DNA from: an uncultured Clostridia bacterium
GTDB lineage: Bacteria > Bacillota > Clostridia > Oscillospirales > Oscillospiraceae
Length of the DNA stretch: 64,000 nt
Assembly (NCBI GenBank): GCA_947365965.1
Contig: CANAZG010000002.1
Location: 78,913 to 142,912, forward strand
Direction: 5' to 3'
The notes under the pieces are model-generated. The model was not told where the DNA came from. It made no database searches and was given only the letters and a program-made list of their open reading frames with translations. Below are positions 16,212 to 25,161 of this stretch, piece after piece. Each line of letters starts with the position of its first letter. Positions within the stretch are counted from its first letter, which is position 1. Made by a program: the position numbers and the translations under genes.

Positions 16212-16724
16212 TTACTTCTTGGGGGAGAGGAACATGGACATGTTCCGGCCCTCCAGCTTGGCGCCCTTATCGACGTTGGCGATCCCGGCGCACTGTTCTG
16301 CAAACTGGTCCAGGAGCTTCCGCCCGATGTCGGTGTGGGCCATCTCGCGGCCCCGGAATCGGACGGACACCTTGACCCGGTTGCCCTCGGACAGGAATTT
16401 CTGGGCGTTCTTCAGCTTGACGTTGAAGTCGCCCACGTCGATGCCGGGGGACATGCGGATCTCTTTGATCTCCACCACGTGCTGGTTCTTGCGGGCCTCT
16501 TTCTCCCGCTTCCCCTGCTCGAACCGGAACTTTCCATAGTCCATCAGCTTGCACACCGGGGGCTTGGCCTGGGGGGATATCTTGACTAAGTCCATGCCCT
16601 TCTCGTCCGCAATGCGCAGGGCGTCCTCGGAGGACATGATCCCCAGCTGCTCGCCGTCGCTGCCGATCAGGCGCACCTCCTTGTCGCGAATATCCTCATT
16701 TAGTTGATGCATTACAATGCTAAT
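16212..16724 (-). CDS. infC: Translation initiation factor IF-3, ATT start
   Basis: A 170-residue factor that binds the 30S subunit and proofreads start-codon choice. The N domain (NEDIRDKEVRLIG) and C domain (IKEIRMSPGIDVGDFNVKLK) are intact. No ATG fits the strong AAGGAGGT site. The codon 10 bases after AGGAGG is ATT (16724-16722), giving an ISIVMHQLNEDIR start that aligns with the ATT-started ISKDFIINEQIR of Bacillus. ATT is the classic autoregulatory start of infC: IF-3 discriminates against its own message. The later ATG at 16712 has a poorly placed ribosome site. Confidence 0.95.
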   Translation of the reverse strand: MSIVMHQLNEDIRDKEVRLIGSDGEQLGIMSSEDALRIADEKGMDLVKISPQAKPPVCKLMDYGKFRFEQGKREKEARKNQHVVEIKEIRMSPGIDVGDFNVKLKNAQKFLSEGNRVKVSVRFRGREMAHTDIGRKLLDQFAEQCAGIANVDKGAKLEGRNMSMFLSPKK

Positions 16725-16898
16725 AACCGAGACACCTCCTTCAACATGTTGCCCGATATGTGACCCATAAAACAAAAGCGCGGATGCCCCCGCACCCGCA
16801 CGAACAACTGCGCCCCGGTTTCCCCGGGCGCATCGTCCTATGAACCCCTTCGCTGCGCTGGGGGTGAGGCGGGCGCATCCTGCCTACTTTGTTTTTAC
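16725..16898 (-). ncRNA. Structured leader of infC-rpmI-rplT (L20-leader-like)
   Basis: About 174 transcribed bases precede infC. They fold into a GC-rich hairpin (TGCGCCCGGGG..CCGGGGCGCA, about 16808-16832) and end in a terminator hairpin. Leaders of this operon in Firmicutes bind L20 and control readthrough. Assignment to that family is by position and architecture only. Confidence 0.6.
16769..16799 (-). terminator. Attenuator hairpin in the infC leader
   Basis: Minus strand: GCGGGTGC, loop GGGG, GCATCCGC, then GCTTTTGTTTT. Eight pairs and a U tract lie 45 bases before the infC start, placing it as a premature terminator. Confidence 0.7.
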
Positions 16899-16904
16899 CT
16901 GTTC

Positions 16905-16933
16905 ACTATAGCAGACCTGCCGGACCTTGTCAA
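16905..16933 (-). promoter_or_regulatory. Promoter of infC-rpmI-rplT
   Basis: On the minus strand TTGACA (16933-16928), a 17-base spacer and TATAGT (16910-16905). Confidence 0.85.
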
Positions 16934-16988
16934 GAGCTTTTTTGCGGGAAGAGGGGCGAAAAATTCCCTCTTTGCCCCGGATAAGCTA

Positions 16989-17017
16989 TTGAGAAATAGG
17001 AATCACTATGGTAAAAT
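16989..17017 (+). promoter_or_regulatory. Promoter of the ychF cluster
   Basis: TTGAGA at 16989-16994, 17 bases, TAAAAT at 17012-17017. The transcript leader is about 125 bases and holds an uncharacterised GC-rich stretch. Confidence 0.6.
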
Positions 17018-17147
17018 ATAAAATTACTGCAATCGCCGCCCCTGCGGGAGGGGATGCGGCGTGTACGTGGAAAAAATACGGTGCGCGGAGGCGGCGCGGA
17101 CGACATTTATGCGCGCCAACTCCGGCACAATCAGGAGGAATACAAAC

Positions 17148-18239
17148 ATGAAGCTCGGCATCGTGGGACTGCCCAACGTGGGCAAGTCAACCCTTTTCAA
17201 CGCCATCACCAACGCCGGCGCGGAGAGCGCCAACTACCCCTTCTGCACCATTGACCCCAACGTGGGCATGGTGGCCGTGCCCGACGCGCGGCTGGACAAG
17301 CTCTCGGAGATGTACCGCCCCAAGAAGACCACCCCGGCGGTGATTGAGTTCGTGGACATTGCCGGACTGGTGAAGGGCGCGTCCCAGGGGGAGGGACTGG
17401 GCAACAAATTCCTCTCCAACATCCGGGAGACCCACGCCATCGTCCACGTGGTCCGCTGCTTTGACGATGAGAACGTCATCCACGTGGAGGGGACCACGGA
17501 CCCCCTCCGGGATATCGACATCATCGACCTGGAGCTCATCATGGCGGACGTGGAGATGGTGGAGCGGCGCATCGAGAAGGCCCAGAAGGCCGCCAAGGGG
17601 GACAAGAAGTTTCTGCGGGAGGCGGAGGTGTTCCAGGGCCTGCTCGCCTGGCTCAACGACGGCAACGCCGCCCGCGCCTACGACTGCGACGACGACACCC
17701 GGGCCATCATCGCCACCAGCGACCTGCTCACCCTCAAGCCCGTCATCTACGCCGCCAACCTGGACGAGGCCGGGTTCTCCGACTGCGGGAGCGTGGACTA
17801 CTACCGGCTGGTGGAGGAGCGGGCCCAGAGCCAGGGGGCCCAGGTCATCCCCGTGTGCGCCAAGCTGGAGGCGGAGATCGCGGAGCTGCCCGGGGAGGAG
17901 AAAGCCATGTTCCTGGAGGATCTGGGGGTGAGCGAGAGCGGCCTGGACCGGCTCATCCGGGCCAGCTACACCCTCCTGGGCCTCATCTCCTACCTCACCA
18001 GCGGGGAGGACGAGTGTCGGGCCTGGACCATCACCCGGGGCACCAAGGCCCCCCAGGCCGCCGGCAAGATCCACACCGACTTTGAGCGGGGCTTCATCCG
18101 GGCCGAGGTCATCGCCTATGACGATCTCATGGCCGCCGGGTCCATGGCCGCCGCCCGGGAGAAGGGCCTCATCCGCTCCGAGGGCAAGGAGTACGTGGTG
18201 AAGGACGGGGACATCATCCTGTTCCGCTTCAACGTGTAA
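17148..18239 (+). CDS. ychF: Redox-regulated ATPase YchF (OLA1 family)
   Basis: A 363-residue P-loop protein that binds ribosomes and prefers ATP over GTP. The G1 loop is GLPNVGKST, followed by the switch TIDPNVG, the G3 segment FVDIAGLVKGASQGEGLGNK, and the C-terminal TGS domain (CRAWTITRGTKAPQAAGKIH to the end, VKDGDIILFRFNV). The start at 17148 has AGGAGG upstream; an in-frame extension to 17061 is rejected. Its stop overlaps the next start (TAATG), making it the first gene of a compact four-gene cluster. Confidence 0.97.
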   Translation: MKLGIVGLPNVGKSTLFNAITNAGAESANYPFCTIDPNVGMVAVPDARLDKLSEMYRPKKTTPAVIEFVDIAGLVKGASQGEGLGNKFLSNIRETHAIVHVVRCFDDENVIHVEGTTDPLRDIDIIDLELIMADVEMVERRIEKAQKAAKGDKKFLREAEVFQGLLAWLNDGNAARAYDCDDDTRAIIATSDLLTLKPVIYAANLDEAGFSDCGSVDYYRLVEERAQSQGAQVIPVCAKLEAEIAELPGEEKAMFLEDLGVSESGLDRLIRASYTLLGLISYLTSGEDECRAWTITRGTKAPQAAGKIHTDFERGFIRAEVIAYDDLMAAGSMAAAREKGLIRSEGKEYVVKDGDIILFRFNV

Positions 18240-18925
18240 TGGGCCGGCGGTTTGACGTTCTGGACGGCTGGCGGACCCTGGCCCTGGCGCTGATGACGGC
18301 GTACCACCTTCTCTACGATCTGGCCCTCTTCGGCGTCATCAGCTGGCAGCAGCTCTTCTCCCCGGCCCTGAACGTGATGCAGAAATTCACCTGCGGCAGC
18401 TTCATCCTCCTGGCCGGAGCCTCGGCCCGGTTCTCCCGCAGCAACCTGCGCCGGGGCATCATCGTGCTGGCGGCGGGGATCGCGGTGGAGCTGGGGGCCA
18501 TGGTGGGGGGACAGATCATCCACTTCGGCATCCTGCACTTTATGGGCGTGTCCATGGCGCTCTACCACTTTCTGGGCAGGTATCTGCGAAAATGCCCGCC
18601 CGCCATCCTGCTGGCGGCCAGCGCCGTCCTCTACGGTCTCACCGGCTGGTGGACCTCCGTGACCACGGTGTCCGTGGGCTGGCTCTACCCACTGGGCCTC
18701 CTGGCCCCTGGATTCCACAGCGCGGACTACTTTCCCCTGCTGCCCTGGTTCTTCCTCTTTCTGGCGGGGACCGTGCTGGGGGGCTGGTGCCTGGACCACC
18801 GGGACAGCCGGGTCCTCACCCTGACCCTGCCCGGGGCGCTCACGTGGCCGGGGCGGCACAGCCTGCTCATCTACCTGCTCCACCAGCCGATTCTCTTCGG
18901 CGTGAGCTATCTCATCTGGGGGTGA
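18239..18925 (+). CDS. DUF1624 / heparan-alpha-glucosaminide acetyltransferase-like membrane protein
   Basis: A 228-residue membrane protein with about seven helices. The N terminus RRFDVLDGWRTLALALMTAYHLLYDL matches the HGSNAT catalytic-domain family (DUF1624), including the helix-borne histidine expected to take part in acyl transfer; LIYLLHQPILFGV closes the fold. Bacterial members are proposed to acetylate envelope glycans across the membrane; the substrate here is unknown. It overlaps ychF by one base and is translationally coupled. Confidence 0.8.
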   Translation: MGRRFDVLDGWRTLALALMTAYHLLYDLALFGVISWQQLFSPALNVMQKFTCGSFILLAGASARFSRSNLRRGIIVLAAGIAVELGAMVGGQIIHFGILHFMGVSMALYHFLGRYLRKCPPAILLAASAVLYGLTGWWTSVTTVSVGWLYPLGLLAPGFHSADYFPLLPWFFLFLAGTVLGGWCLDHRDSRVLTLTLPGALTWPGRHSLLIYLLHQPILFGVSYLIWG

Positions 18926-18932
18926 CGCTGAC

Positions 18933-19418
18933 ATGCGCAGCAAATGCAACAGCACCTTGATCTATCTGGAGAACAGCCGGGGGGAGTACCTGATGCTCCA
19001 CCGGGTGAAGAAGAAAAACGACATTAACCACGACAAATGGATCGGCGTGGGCGGCGGCTTCGAGCACGGGGAGAGCCCCGAGGAGTGCGCCCTCCGGGAG
19101 ACCCGGGAGGAGACGGGCCTGACCCTGACCGACTTCCGCTTCCGGGGAATCGTCACCTTTGACTGCGAGGGTCAGGAGACCCTGTACATGCACCTCTTCA
19201 CCGCCTCCGGCTGGACCGGGGAGCTGACGGACTGCGACGAGGGGGAGCTGGAGTGGGTGGCCAAGGAGAAGGTCTATGACCTGCCCATCTGGGAGGGGGA
19301 CAAGATCTTCTTCCGTCTGCTGGAGCAGGAGCGGCCCTTCTTCTCCCTGAAATTGAGCTACGACAAGGGGGACGTGCTCCGCCGGGCCGTGCTGGACGGA
19401 GAGGAGCTTGCCCTGTGA
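18933..19418 (+). CDS. NUDIX hydrolase (8-oxo-dGTP diphosphatase-like)
   Basis: A 161-residue hydrolase of nucleoside diphosphate derivatives. The Nudix box runs from GGGFEHGESPEECALRE to TREETGL, with every metal-binding glutamate present. The N terminus (KCNSTLIYLENSRGEYLMLHR) resembles MutT-type sanitising enzymes. It lies seven bases after the DUF1624 gene, and its TGA overlaps the next gene's GTG. Confidence 0.9.
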   Translation: MRSKCNSTLIYLENSRGEYLMLHRVKKKNDINHDKWIGVGGGFEHGESPEECALRETREETGLTLTDFRFRGIVTFDCEGQETLYMHLFTASGWTGELTDCDEGELEWVAKEKVYDLPIWEGDKIFFRLLEQERPFFSLKLSYDKGDVLRRAVLDGEELAL

Positions 19419-19849
19419 AAGAAAAGCTGCTGGTGTCCGCCTGCCTGCTGGGGGAGAACTGCCGGTACAGCGGCGGGAACAACTACAGCCCCGCAGTGGC
19501 GGCCCTGGGGGAGCGCTATGAGCTGATTCCCGTGTGTCCGGAGGTCCTGGGGGGCCTGCCCACCCCCCGGCCGCCAGCGGAGCGGACCGGGGAGCGGGTG
19601 ATGGGCCGGGACGGGACCGACGTGACGGCGGCCTTCCGCCTGGGGGCGGAGCGGGCCCTGGAGACGGCTCTGGCCCAGGGGATCACCCGGGCGGTGCTCA
19701 AGGAGCGGAGCCCCTCCTGCGGCAGCGGGCAGATCTATGACGGCGCCTTCACCGGCAGGGTGATCCCCGGCCAGGGGGTGACGGCGGAGCTGCTCTCGGC
19801 CCGGGGCGTGGCTGTGTACGGCGAGAGCCGGATCCAGGAGCTTTTATAA
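19415..19849 (+). CDS. DUF523 family protein
   Basis: A 144-residue protein beginning LLVSACLLGENCRYSGGNN and carrying PVCPEVLGGLPTPRPPAE and KERSPSCGSGQIYDG, the cysteine-containing signatures of DUF523. Cys residues in SACLLG, CPE and PSCG may bind metal or a cluster. The function is not established. The GTG start overlaps the NUDIX stop by four bases (GTGA). Confidence 0.9.
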   Translation: MKEKLLVSACLLGENCRYSGGNNYSPAVAALGERYELIPVCPEVLGGLPTPRPPAERTGERVMGRDGTDVTAAFRLGAERALETALAQGITRAVLKERSPSCGSGQIYDGAFTGRVIPGQGVTAELLSARGVAVYGESRIQELL

Positions 19850-19878
19850 AATAGTATAGACGAGAGGGGAGAGGCGGA

Positions 19879-20742
19879 ATGAAAAGCGCGCTGCTGCGCC
19901 TGCGGGAGTACAGGGACTCCATCAGTCCCACAGAGCGGACCATAGCCGACTATCTGCTGGACCACCCGGAGAGCGCCATGGAGTGCGGGGTCCACGAGCT
20001 GGCGGAGCGGACCTTCTCCTCCGCCTCCACCATCATCCGCATGTGCCGGCGGATCGGCTTTGACGGGTACAAGGATTTCCGCAGGGCCGTCACCTACGAG
20101 GCGGCCCTGCGCCGGCACAACGAGGAGGAGGAGCAGAAGGAGATCACCTTCTCCGACAGCATGGAGGACATCATCGAGAAGATCACGGAGAAGAACATCG
20201 TCTCCCTGGAGGACACCCGGAACCTGCTGGACCCCAAGAGCCTGGAGCAGTGCGTGGAGATTATCTGCCGCAGCCGGAACGTGCTGCTGTTCGGGCTGGG
20301 GGCCTCCCTGCTGGCAGCCCGGGATCTGTACCTGAAGTTCCTGCGGCTGAACAAGGCCTGCGTCATCAACGAGGACTGGCACGCCCAGCTGCTCACGGCC
20401 CGCAACGCCACCGGCGAGGACGTGGGACTGGTCTTCTCCTACTCCGGGGAGACGGAGGAGGTGCTCACGTGTATGCAGGCCCTCAAGGAGAACCGCACGC
20501 CGATCATCGCCATCACCCGGTTCAGCGCCTCCCCGGTGGCGGAGCTGGCGGACCACAACATCTACATAGCGGCCAACGAGTCCATCTTCCGGTCCGGGGC
20601 CATGTCCTCCCGCCTGTCCCAGCTCAACGTGGTGGACATCCTTTACACCGCCTTCGCCAACAGGGACTACGAGGCGAGCCTGTCCCAGCTGTCCCGGACC
20701 CACATCTATAAGAGCAACGGCCGCCGCCAGCCCGGGGAGTAG
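19879..20742 (+). CDS. MurR/RpiR-family transcriptional regulator
   Basis: A 287-residue regulator with an N-terminal RpiR helix-turn-helix (ISPTERTIADYLLDHPES, then FSSASTIIRMCRRIGFDGY) and a C-terminal SIS sugar-phosphate-binding domain (VLLFGLGASLLAARDLYLKF, FSYSGETEEVL). Such proteins respond to phosphosugars such as MurNAc-6-phosphate. The neighbours do not show a sugar operon, so the target is unknown. The start follows GAGGGGAGAGG. Confidence 0.9.
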   Translation: MKSALLRLREYRDSISPTERTIADYLLDHPESAMECGVHELAERTFSSASTIIRMCRRIGFDGYKDFRRAVTYEAALRRHNEEEEQKEITFSDSMEDIIEKITEKNIVSLEDTRNLLDPKSLEQCVEIICRSRNVLLFGLGASLLAARDLYLKFLRLNKACVINEDWHAQLLTARNATGEDVGLVFSYSGETEEVLTCMQALKENRTPIIAITRFSASPVAELADHNIYIAANESIFRSGAMSSRLSQLNVVDILYTAFANRDYEASLSQLSRTHIYKSNGRRQPGE

Positions 20743-20818
20743 AGGCGGACTGCGGACGGATTTTTCGCAATTTGTCGAAACAGTGGATATGAATGCGTAT
20801 TATGGAGGTTTCAGGACC

Positions 20819-22546
20819 ATGAAACAGCAGAAAAGAGTGTCCCTTCGTTTGCTGGCGGCCGCGCTGGCTGTGTGCCTCCTCCTGCCTCTTGTGGGGTGCG
20901 GCGGACGGGAGCCGGAGCCTGCCACGGAGGTGGCGCGGCTGAGCAAGCTGTGCAGGGTGTGGGGGTATGTGAAGTACACCCATCCGGCGTTCCTGCTGGG
21001 TCAAAAGGACTGGGACGAGGAGCTGCTGACGCTGATTCCCCAGGTGCGGGAGCTGGAGACAGAGCAGGAGGTCAACGCCCTGCTCCATAAGTGGTTCATG
21101 GGCCTGGGGGAAATCGACTACGGCACGAATAAGCCGGTGAGGTTCTGGGCGGAGGCGGCGGAGAAAGACCGGCTGGTCATCACCGACACCTCCTGGACTA
21201 CCGATGCAGAATATCTGGGAACGGATCTGGCCGGGGACCTGGGCCAGCTGGGGGAGATACCGGATATCACGCTGCGGAAAGGGCCGGTGAAGTACCAACG
21301 TGACAGCCTAACCGAAGTAACATATCCGATTTTTACGAGAGAGAAGGACTACCCGGATATGGACTTCAGTGACCCCGGATATCGTCTGCTGGGTCTGTTT
21401 CGGGCATGGAACATATTGGAGTACTACTTCCCCTACCATGACCTGCTGGACAGGGCCTGGGAGGAGGAGATGGACGAATTGATTCCCGTTATGCTGGCCG
21501 GGGAGGATCAGAATAGCTACCTACAGACCATCTACGCACTGCTCGCGCATTTGCATGACAACCATGCGGGCATCATGAGCCAACGCTATGACTACACTCT
21601 CGCGCTTGACCTCCCAGTCTGGGACATTCCGGTTTATGTGACGGAGGCGGAGGGAAAACTGGTGGTTTCCGATGTGACCGAGGACTGCCCTCTGGCGCGG
21701 GGCGATATCATCCTGGAGATGAACGGCATGAGCGTTGAGGAGGCGGTACAGATTTTGAAGCCGTATACCTCCTGTTCCAGGGATAGCGTGTTCCTCAGCC
21801 AGCACACGGATGAGATATTACACGAAATGTCGTCCATCCAGGATCCGGCAACAGTGACCGTCCTGCGGGAAGGAGAAGAGGAGACGTTCTCCTTCTCTTG
21901 GCCCTGGTCTATTACCTCTGGCAGTCCCCGGGAGGCCTACCTGATTCTGGAGGGGAACATCGGCCTGATAAATCCTGAAAGCTTCCGATCCACTCTGTTC
22001 CGTAATATGATGGAGGACCTCCGGAGCACAAATGGGTTAATCATTGACCTGCGCCAGTATCCGCCTGTGGGGATGCTTGGGATTTCATCGTATTTCACTA
22101 GCGAATACAACCCGATCTTTATACATTCTTCTCCCTCCAAGGCCGTACCTGGCGCATATGTGCGGGAAGTCCACAGCGATGGATACCGGCCGGAAGATGC
22201 TGAACTGGGCGCCTACTATTACGACAAGCCTGTAGTTGTATTGATAGATGAGTTCAGCCAGAGCGCCTCTGAGTGGGCTGCCTGGTCCATCGGCAAGGGG
22301 GAGAATGTGGTACTCATGGGGCAGAACACCAGCGGGGCCATGGACCGTATCGGGAACGCGCCCCTTCCCGGCGGAGACTGGTTTATGTTTACCGCAATCC
22401 GGGCCGAGCTGGACGACGGCAGTCAGGTCCAGCGGGTGGGCATCACACCGGATATCCCCGTCTCCCGCACCATCCAGGGCATCAAGGAGGGCCGGGACGA
22501 GCTGATGGAGGCGGCGATGGATTACATTAACCGCCAAAAGGGATAA
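20819..22546 (+). CDS. S41-family peptidase-like lipoprotein, copy A
   Basis: A 575-residue exported lipoprotein: basic N terminus, hydrophobic helix and lipobox LVGC (Cys27). A conserved N-terminal domain (about 30-150) precedes a PDZ-like segment (VYVTEAEGKLVVSDVTEDCP, then ARGDIILEMNG) and a C-terminal S41 core with IGLINPESF, LIIDLRQYPP and the nucleophile Ser482 in SQSASE. S41 enzymes are tail-specific proteases; target unknown. Residues 1-150 and the last 45 are nearly identical to the downstream copy while the middle is divergent. The start at 20819 follows TGGAGG. Confidence 0.82.
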   Translation: MKQQKRVSLRLLAAALAVCLLLPLVGCGGREPEPATEVARLSKLCRVWGYVKYTHPAFLLGQKDWDEELLTLIPQVRELETEQEVNALLHKWFMGLGEIDYGTNKPVRFWAEAAEKDRLVITDTSWTTDAEYLGTDLAGDLGQLGEIPDITLRKGPVKYQRDSLTEVTYPIFTREKDYPDMDFSDPGYRLLGLFRAWNILEYYFPYHDLLDRAWEEEMDELIPVMLAGEDQNSYLQTIYALLAHLHDNHAGIMSQRYDYTLALDLPVWDIPVYVTEAEGKLVVSDVTEDCPLARGDIILEMNGMSVEEAVQILKPYTSCSRDSVFLSQHTDEILHEMSSIQDPATVTVLREGEEETFSFSWPWSITSGSPREAYLILEGNIGLINPESFRSTLFRNMMEDLRSTNGLIIDLRQYPPVGMLGISSYFTSEYNPIFIHSSPSKAVPGAYVREVHSDGYRPEDAELGAYYYDKPVVVLIDEFSQSASEWAAWSIGKGENVVLMGQNTSGAMDRIGNAPLPGGDWFMFTAIRAELDDGSQVQRVGITPDIPVSRTIQGIKEGRDELMEAAMDYINRQKG

Positions 22547-22567
22547 GGGAAAAGGAGAGAAGGCCCT

Positions 22568-24310
22568 ATGAAACCGCAGAACAACCGTCCCCTACGCCTG
22601 CTGGCGGCCGCGCTGGCGGTATGCCTTCTTCTGCCCCTGACCGGCTGCGGCAAACAGGAGCCGGAGCCCCAGCCAGCCACAGAGGTGGAGCGGCTGAGCA
22701 AGCTGTGCCGGGTGTGGGGGTATGTGAAGTACACCCACCCGGCGTTCCTGCTGGGGGAACGGGACTGGGACGAGGAGCTGCTGACGCTGATTCCCCAGGT
22801 GCGGGAGCTGGAGACAGAGCAGGAGGTCAACGCCCTGCTCCATGAGTGGTTCATGGGCCTGGGGGAAATCGACTACGGCACGAATAAGCCGGTGAAGTTC
22901 TGGGCGGAGGCGGCGGCGGAGGACCGGCTGGTCATCACCGATACCGCATGGACCACCGATACAGAATATTTGGGGGAGGAGCTGGCCGGGGACCTGGGCC
23001 GGCTGGGGGAGATACCCGCAATCAAACGGACCAAAGCGCCGGCGTGTTCGGTTACTGGCGGAGATGTGCTCTATGAGTTCTATCAAAACGAGACAGAGCC
23101 GACTGGATCCTGTGAGGACCCGGCCTTCCGTCTGCTGGGACTCTTTCGGATGTGGAACGCCGTTGAATACTATTTCCCGTATCTGATGCTGATGGATCGG
23201 GACTGGGAGAGCTGTCTGACGGAGTACATCCCGCCCATGCTGGAGGGGCCGGACCAGTGGAGCTACGAGCAGACCCTCGCCGCCTGCTCTGCCCACCTCC
23301 GCGATCCCCATATCAGCATCGGGGGCGGTGAGCTGTCCAGCCGGGTGTGCGGTCAGTACTGTCTCCCCGCCGCCCTGACCGAGGCGGAGGGAAAGCTGGT
23401 TGTCACCGATGCCGCTGCGGACGGTCCCCTGGAGCGGGGGGACGTGCTTGTGCAGATCAACGGCGTGGATATTGCCGCCATGGCGGAGGAGCGGGCGCGA
23501 TACTACGCCTGTTCCCGGGAGGAGGCCATCCTGCGGTTTCTTCTAACCAGCAGTCCCTTTTTCTCCCGTCCCCTGAGCAGAACAGAGGATATCGATATAC
23601 TTGCCCTTCGGGACGGCAAGGAAATTTCGCTCTCTGTTAAAGGAGAGACCAGGGAGGAGTACATGGCCCAGGGCTGGACGGCCCTGCCCCAGAAATCACA
23701 CCGGCTGCTGGAGGGGAACATTGGGCTGATAAACCCGGGGGTAGTCCCGGAGGATGGCGCGGCGGCGGTGATGGACCAGCTCCGGAACACAGAAGGGCTG
23801 ATTGTCGATATGCGCCAATATCCGGATATGGCCTGGTCTTCCCTGCTCCCAGAATATCTGATAGAAGAAACACAGCCCACGGTTGTGCTAGCGAGACCGT
23901 CTATGGCAGTTCCCGGTACATATGTCAAGACAGAGGTATGGCGTGGATACTCGCCCGGCTATACGCGGGGTGTCTACTACTATCATAGGCCTGTGGTGTT
24001 GCTAACTGATAAAAGTACCGGGAGCCAGGGGGAGTTTATTACCACAATCTGCGCTGCGGGGGAGGGTGTAGTCACCATCGGGGAGAATACGCTCGGCGCG
24101 GACGGAGACGTGTATGTTCTGCCCCTCCCAGGCGGCCTTGGTTTCACGCTCAGCTCTCTGGGTGTTTATACGGTGGACGGCCAGCTGACCCAGCGGGTGG
24201 GCCTCACCCCGGATATCCCCGTCTCCCGCACCGTCCAGGGCATCAAGGAGGGCCGGGACGAGCTCATGGAGGCGGCTGTAGAATATATCCAAAAACAAAG
24301 CATAAAATAA
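22568..24310 (+). CDS. S41-family peptidase-like lipoprotein, copy B
   Basis: A 580-residue tandem paralogue of copy A, 21 bases downstream and so in the same operon. It has lipobox LTGC (Cys27), the same N-terminal domain, a PDZ-like segment (ALTEAEGKLVVTDAAADGP) and an S41 core with IGLINPGVV, LIVDMRQYPD and the nucleophile motif STGSQGE (Ser486). The middle third is clearly divergent from copy A, including around the active site, suggesting different substrates with shared N- and C-terminal parts. Both nucleophiles are present, so neither copy is visibly dead. Confidence 0.82.
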   Translation: MKPQNNRPLRLLAAALAVCLLLPLTGCGKQEPEPQPATEVERLSKLCRVWGYVKYTHPAFLLGERDWDEELLTLIPQVRELETEQEVNALLHEWFMGLGEIDYGTNKPVKFWAEAAAEDRLVITDTAWTTDTEYLGEELAGDLGRLGEIPAIKRTKAPACSVTGGDVLYEFYQNETEPTGSCEDPAFRLLGLFRMWNAVEYYFPYLMLMDRDWESCLTEYIPPMLEGPDQWSYEQTLAACSAHLRDPHISIGGGELSSRVCGQYCLPAALTEAEGKLVVTDAAADGPLERGDVLVQINGVDIAAMAEERARYYACSREEAILRFLLTSSPFFSRPLSRTEDIDILALRDGKEISLSVKGETREEYMAQGWTALPQKSHRLLEGNIGLINPGVVPEDGAAAVMDQLRNTEGLIVDMRQYPDMAWSSLLPEYLIEETQPTVVLARPSMAVPGTYVKTEVWRGYSPGYTRGVYYYHRPVVLLTDKSTGSQGEFITTICAAGEGVVTIGENTLGADGDVYVLPLPGGLGFTLSSLGVYTVDGQLTQRVGLTPDIPVSRTVQGIKEGRDELMEAAVEYIQKQSIK

Positions 24311-24336
24311 ACTGGAATACGTATTAGGAGGCGCAT

Positions 24337-25161
24337 ATGGCCTTTATTTCTCGCAACCACAACGGCGTGGTCTACCACGCCTCCACCCTGCTGGAGGGGG
24401 TGGCCCACGGCTTCTCCACCCGCCTGGGGGGCGTCAGCCGGGGGGTCTTCGCCTCCCTCAACTTCCGCGCCAGCGGCCCGGACCCGGACGACCGGGAGAG
24501 CGTGCAGGAGAACTACCGCCGGTTCTGCGCCGCAGTGGGCGCTGACCCGGCGGGGCTGGCGCTGTCCAAGCAGGTCCACCGGGACACGGTCCGCCATGTC
24601 ACCGCCGGTGACCGGGGCAAGGGCTTCTCCATCCCCTCGGACTACACCGCCGACGCTCTGGTGACAGACGAGCCGGGGCTGGGACTGATGGTGTTCTCGG
24701 CGGACTGCATCATCCTGCTGCTCCACGACCCGGTCACCGCCTCCATCGGTGCGGTCCACGCCGGCTGGCGGGGCACGGCCCTGGACCTTCCGGCCAAGAC
24801 CGTGGCGGAGATGGGGCGGCTGTTCGGTGCGCGGCCGGAGAACATCCGCGCGGCCATCGGCGCGGGCATCGGGCCCTGCTGCTTTGAGACCCACGACGAC
24901 GTGCCCGAGGCCCTGCGGTCCGCCTTCGGCCCGGGGGTGGAGGCGTACATCGCCCCCAGGGGGGAGAAGTGGACCGTGGATCTGAAAGCCGTCAACGCCT
25001 GGAGGCTGCGGGAGGCGGGGGTGGACCCCGCCCGCATAGACCTTTGCTCCGTCTGCACCGCCTGCCGCACGGACCTCTACTGGAGCCACCGGGTCACCGG
25101 GGACCGGCGGGGGGTCCAGGGGGCCCTCATCTGCCTGCCCCAGGCGGGAGGCGGACAGTGA
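24337..25161 (+). CDS. pgeF: Peptidoglycan editing factor / purine nucleoside phosphorylase (YfiH, laccase domain)
   Basis: A 274-residue DUF152 enzyme. Motifs: HGFSTRLGGVS, KQVHRD, the metal/active-site Cys in FSADCI, VHAGWRGT and GAGIGPCCFE. Family members phosphorolyse purine nucleosides or remove wrongly inserted L-Ser from UDP-MurNAc precursors; which activity dominates here is not visible. Its TGA overlaps the GTG of the next gene, implying coupled translation. Confidence 0.92.
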   Translation: MAFISRNHNGVVYHASTLLEGVAHGFSTRLGGVSRGVFASLNFRASGPDPDDRESVQENYRRFCAAVGADPAGLALSKQVHRDTVRHVTAGDRGKGFSIPSDYTADALVTDEPGLGLMVFSADCIILLLHDPVTASIGAVHAGWRGTALDLPAKTVAEMGRLFGARPENIRAAIGAGIGPCCFETHDDVPEALRSAFGPGVEAYIAPRGEKWTVDLKAVNAWRLREAGVDPARIDLCSVCTACRTDLYWSHRVTGDRRGVQGALICLPQAGGGQ

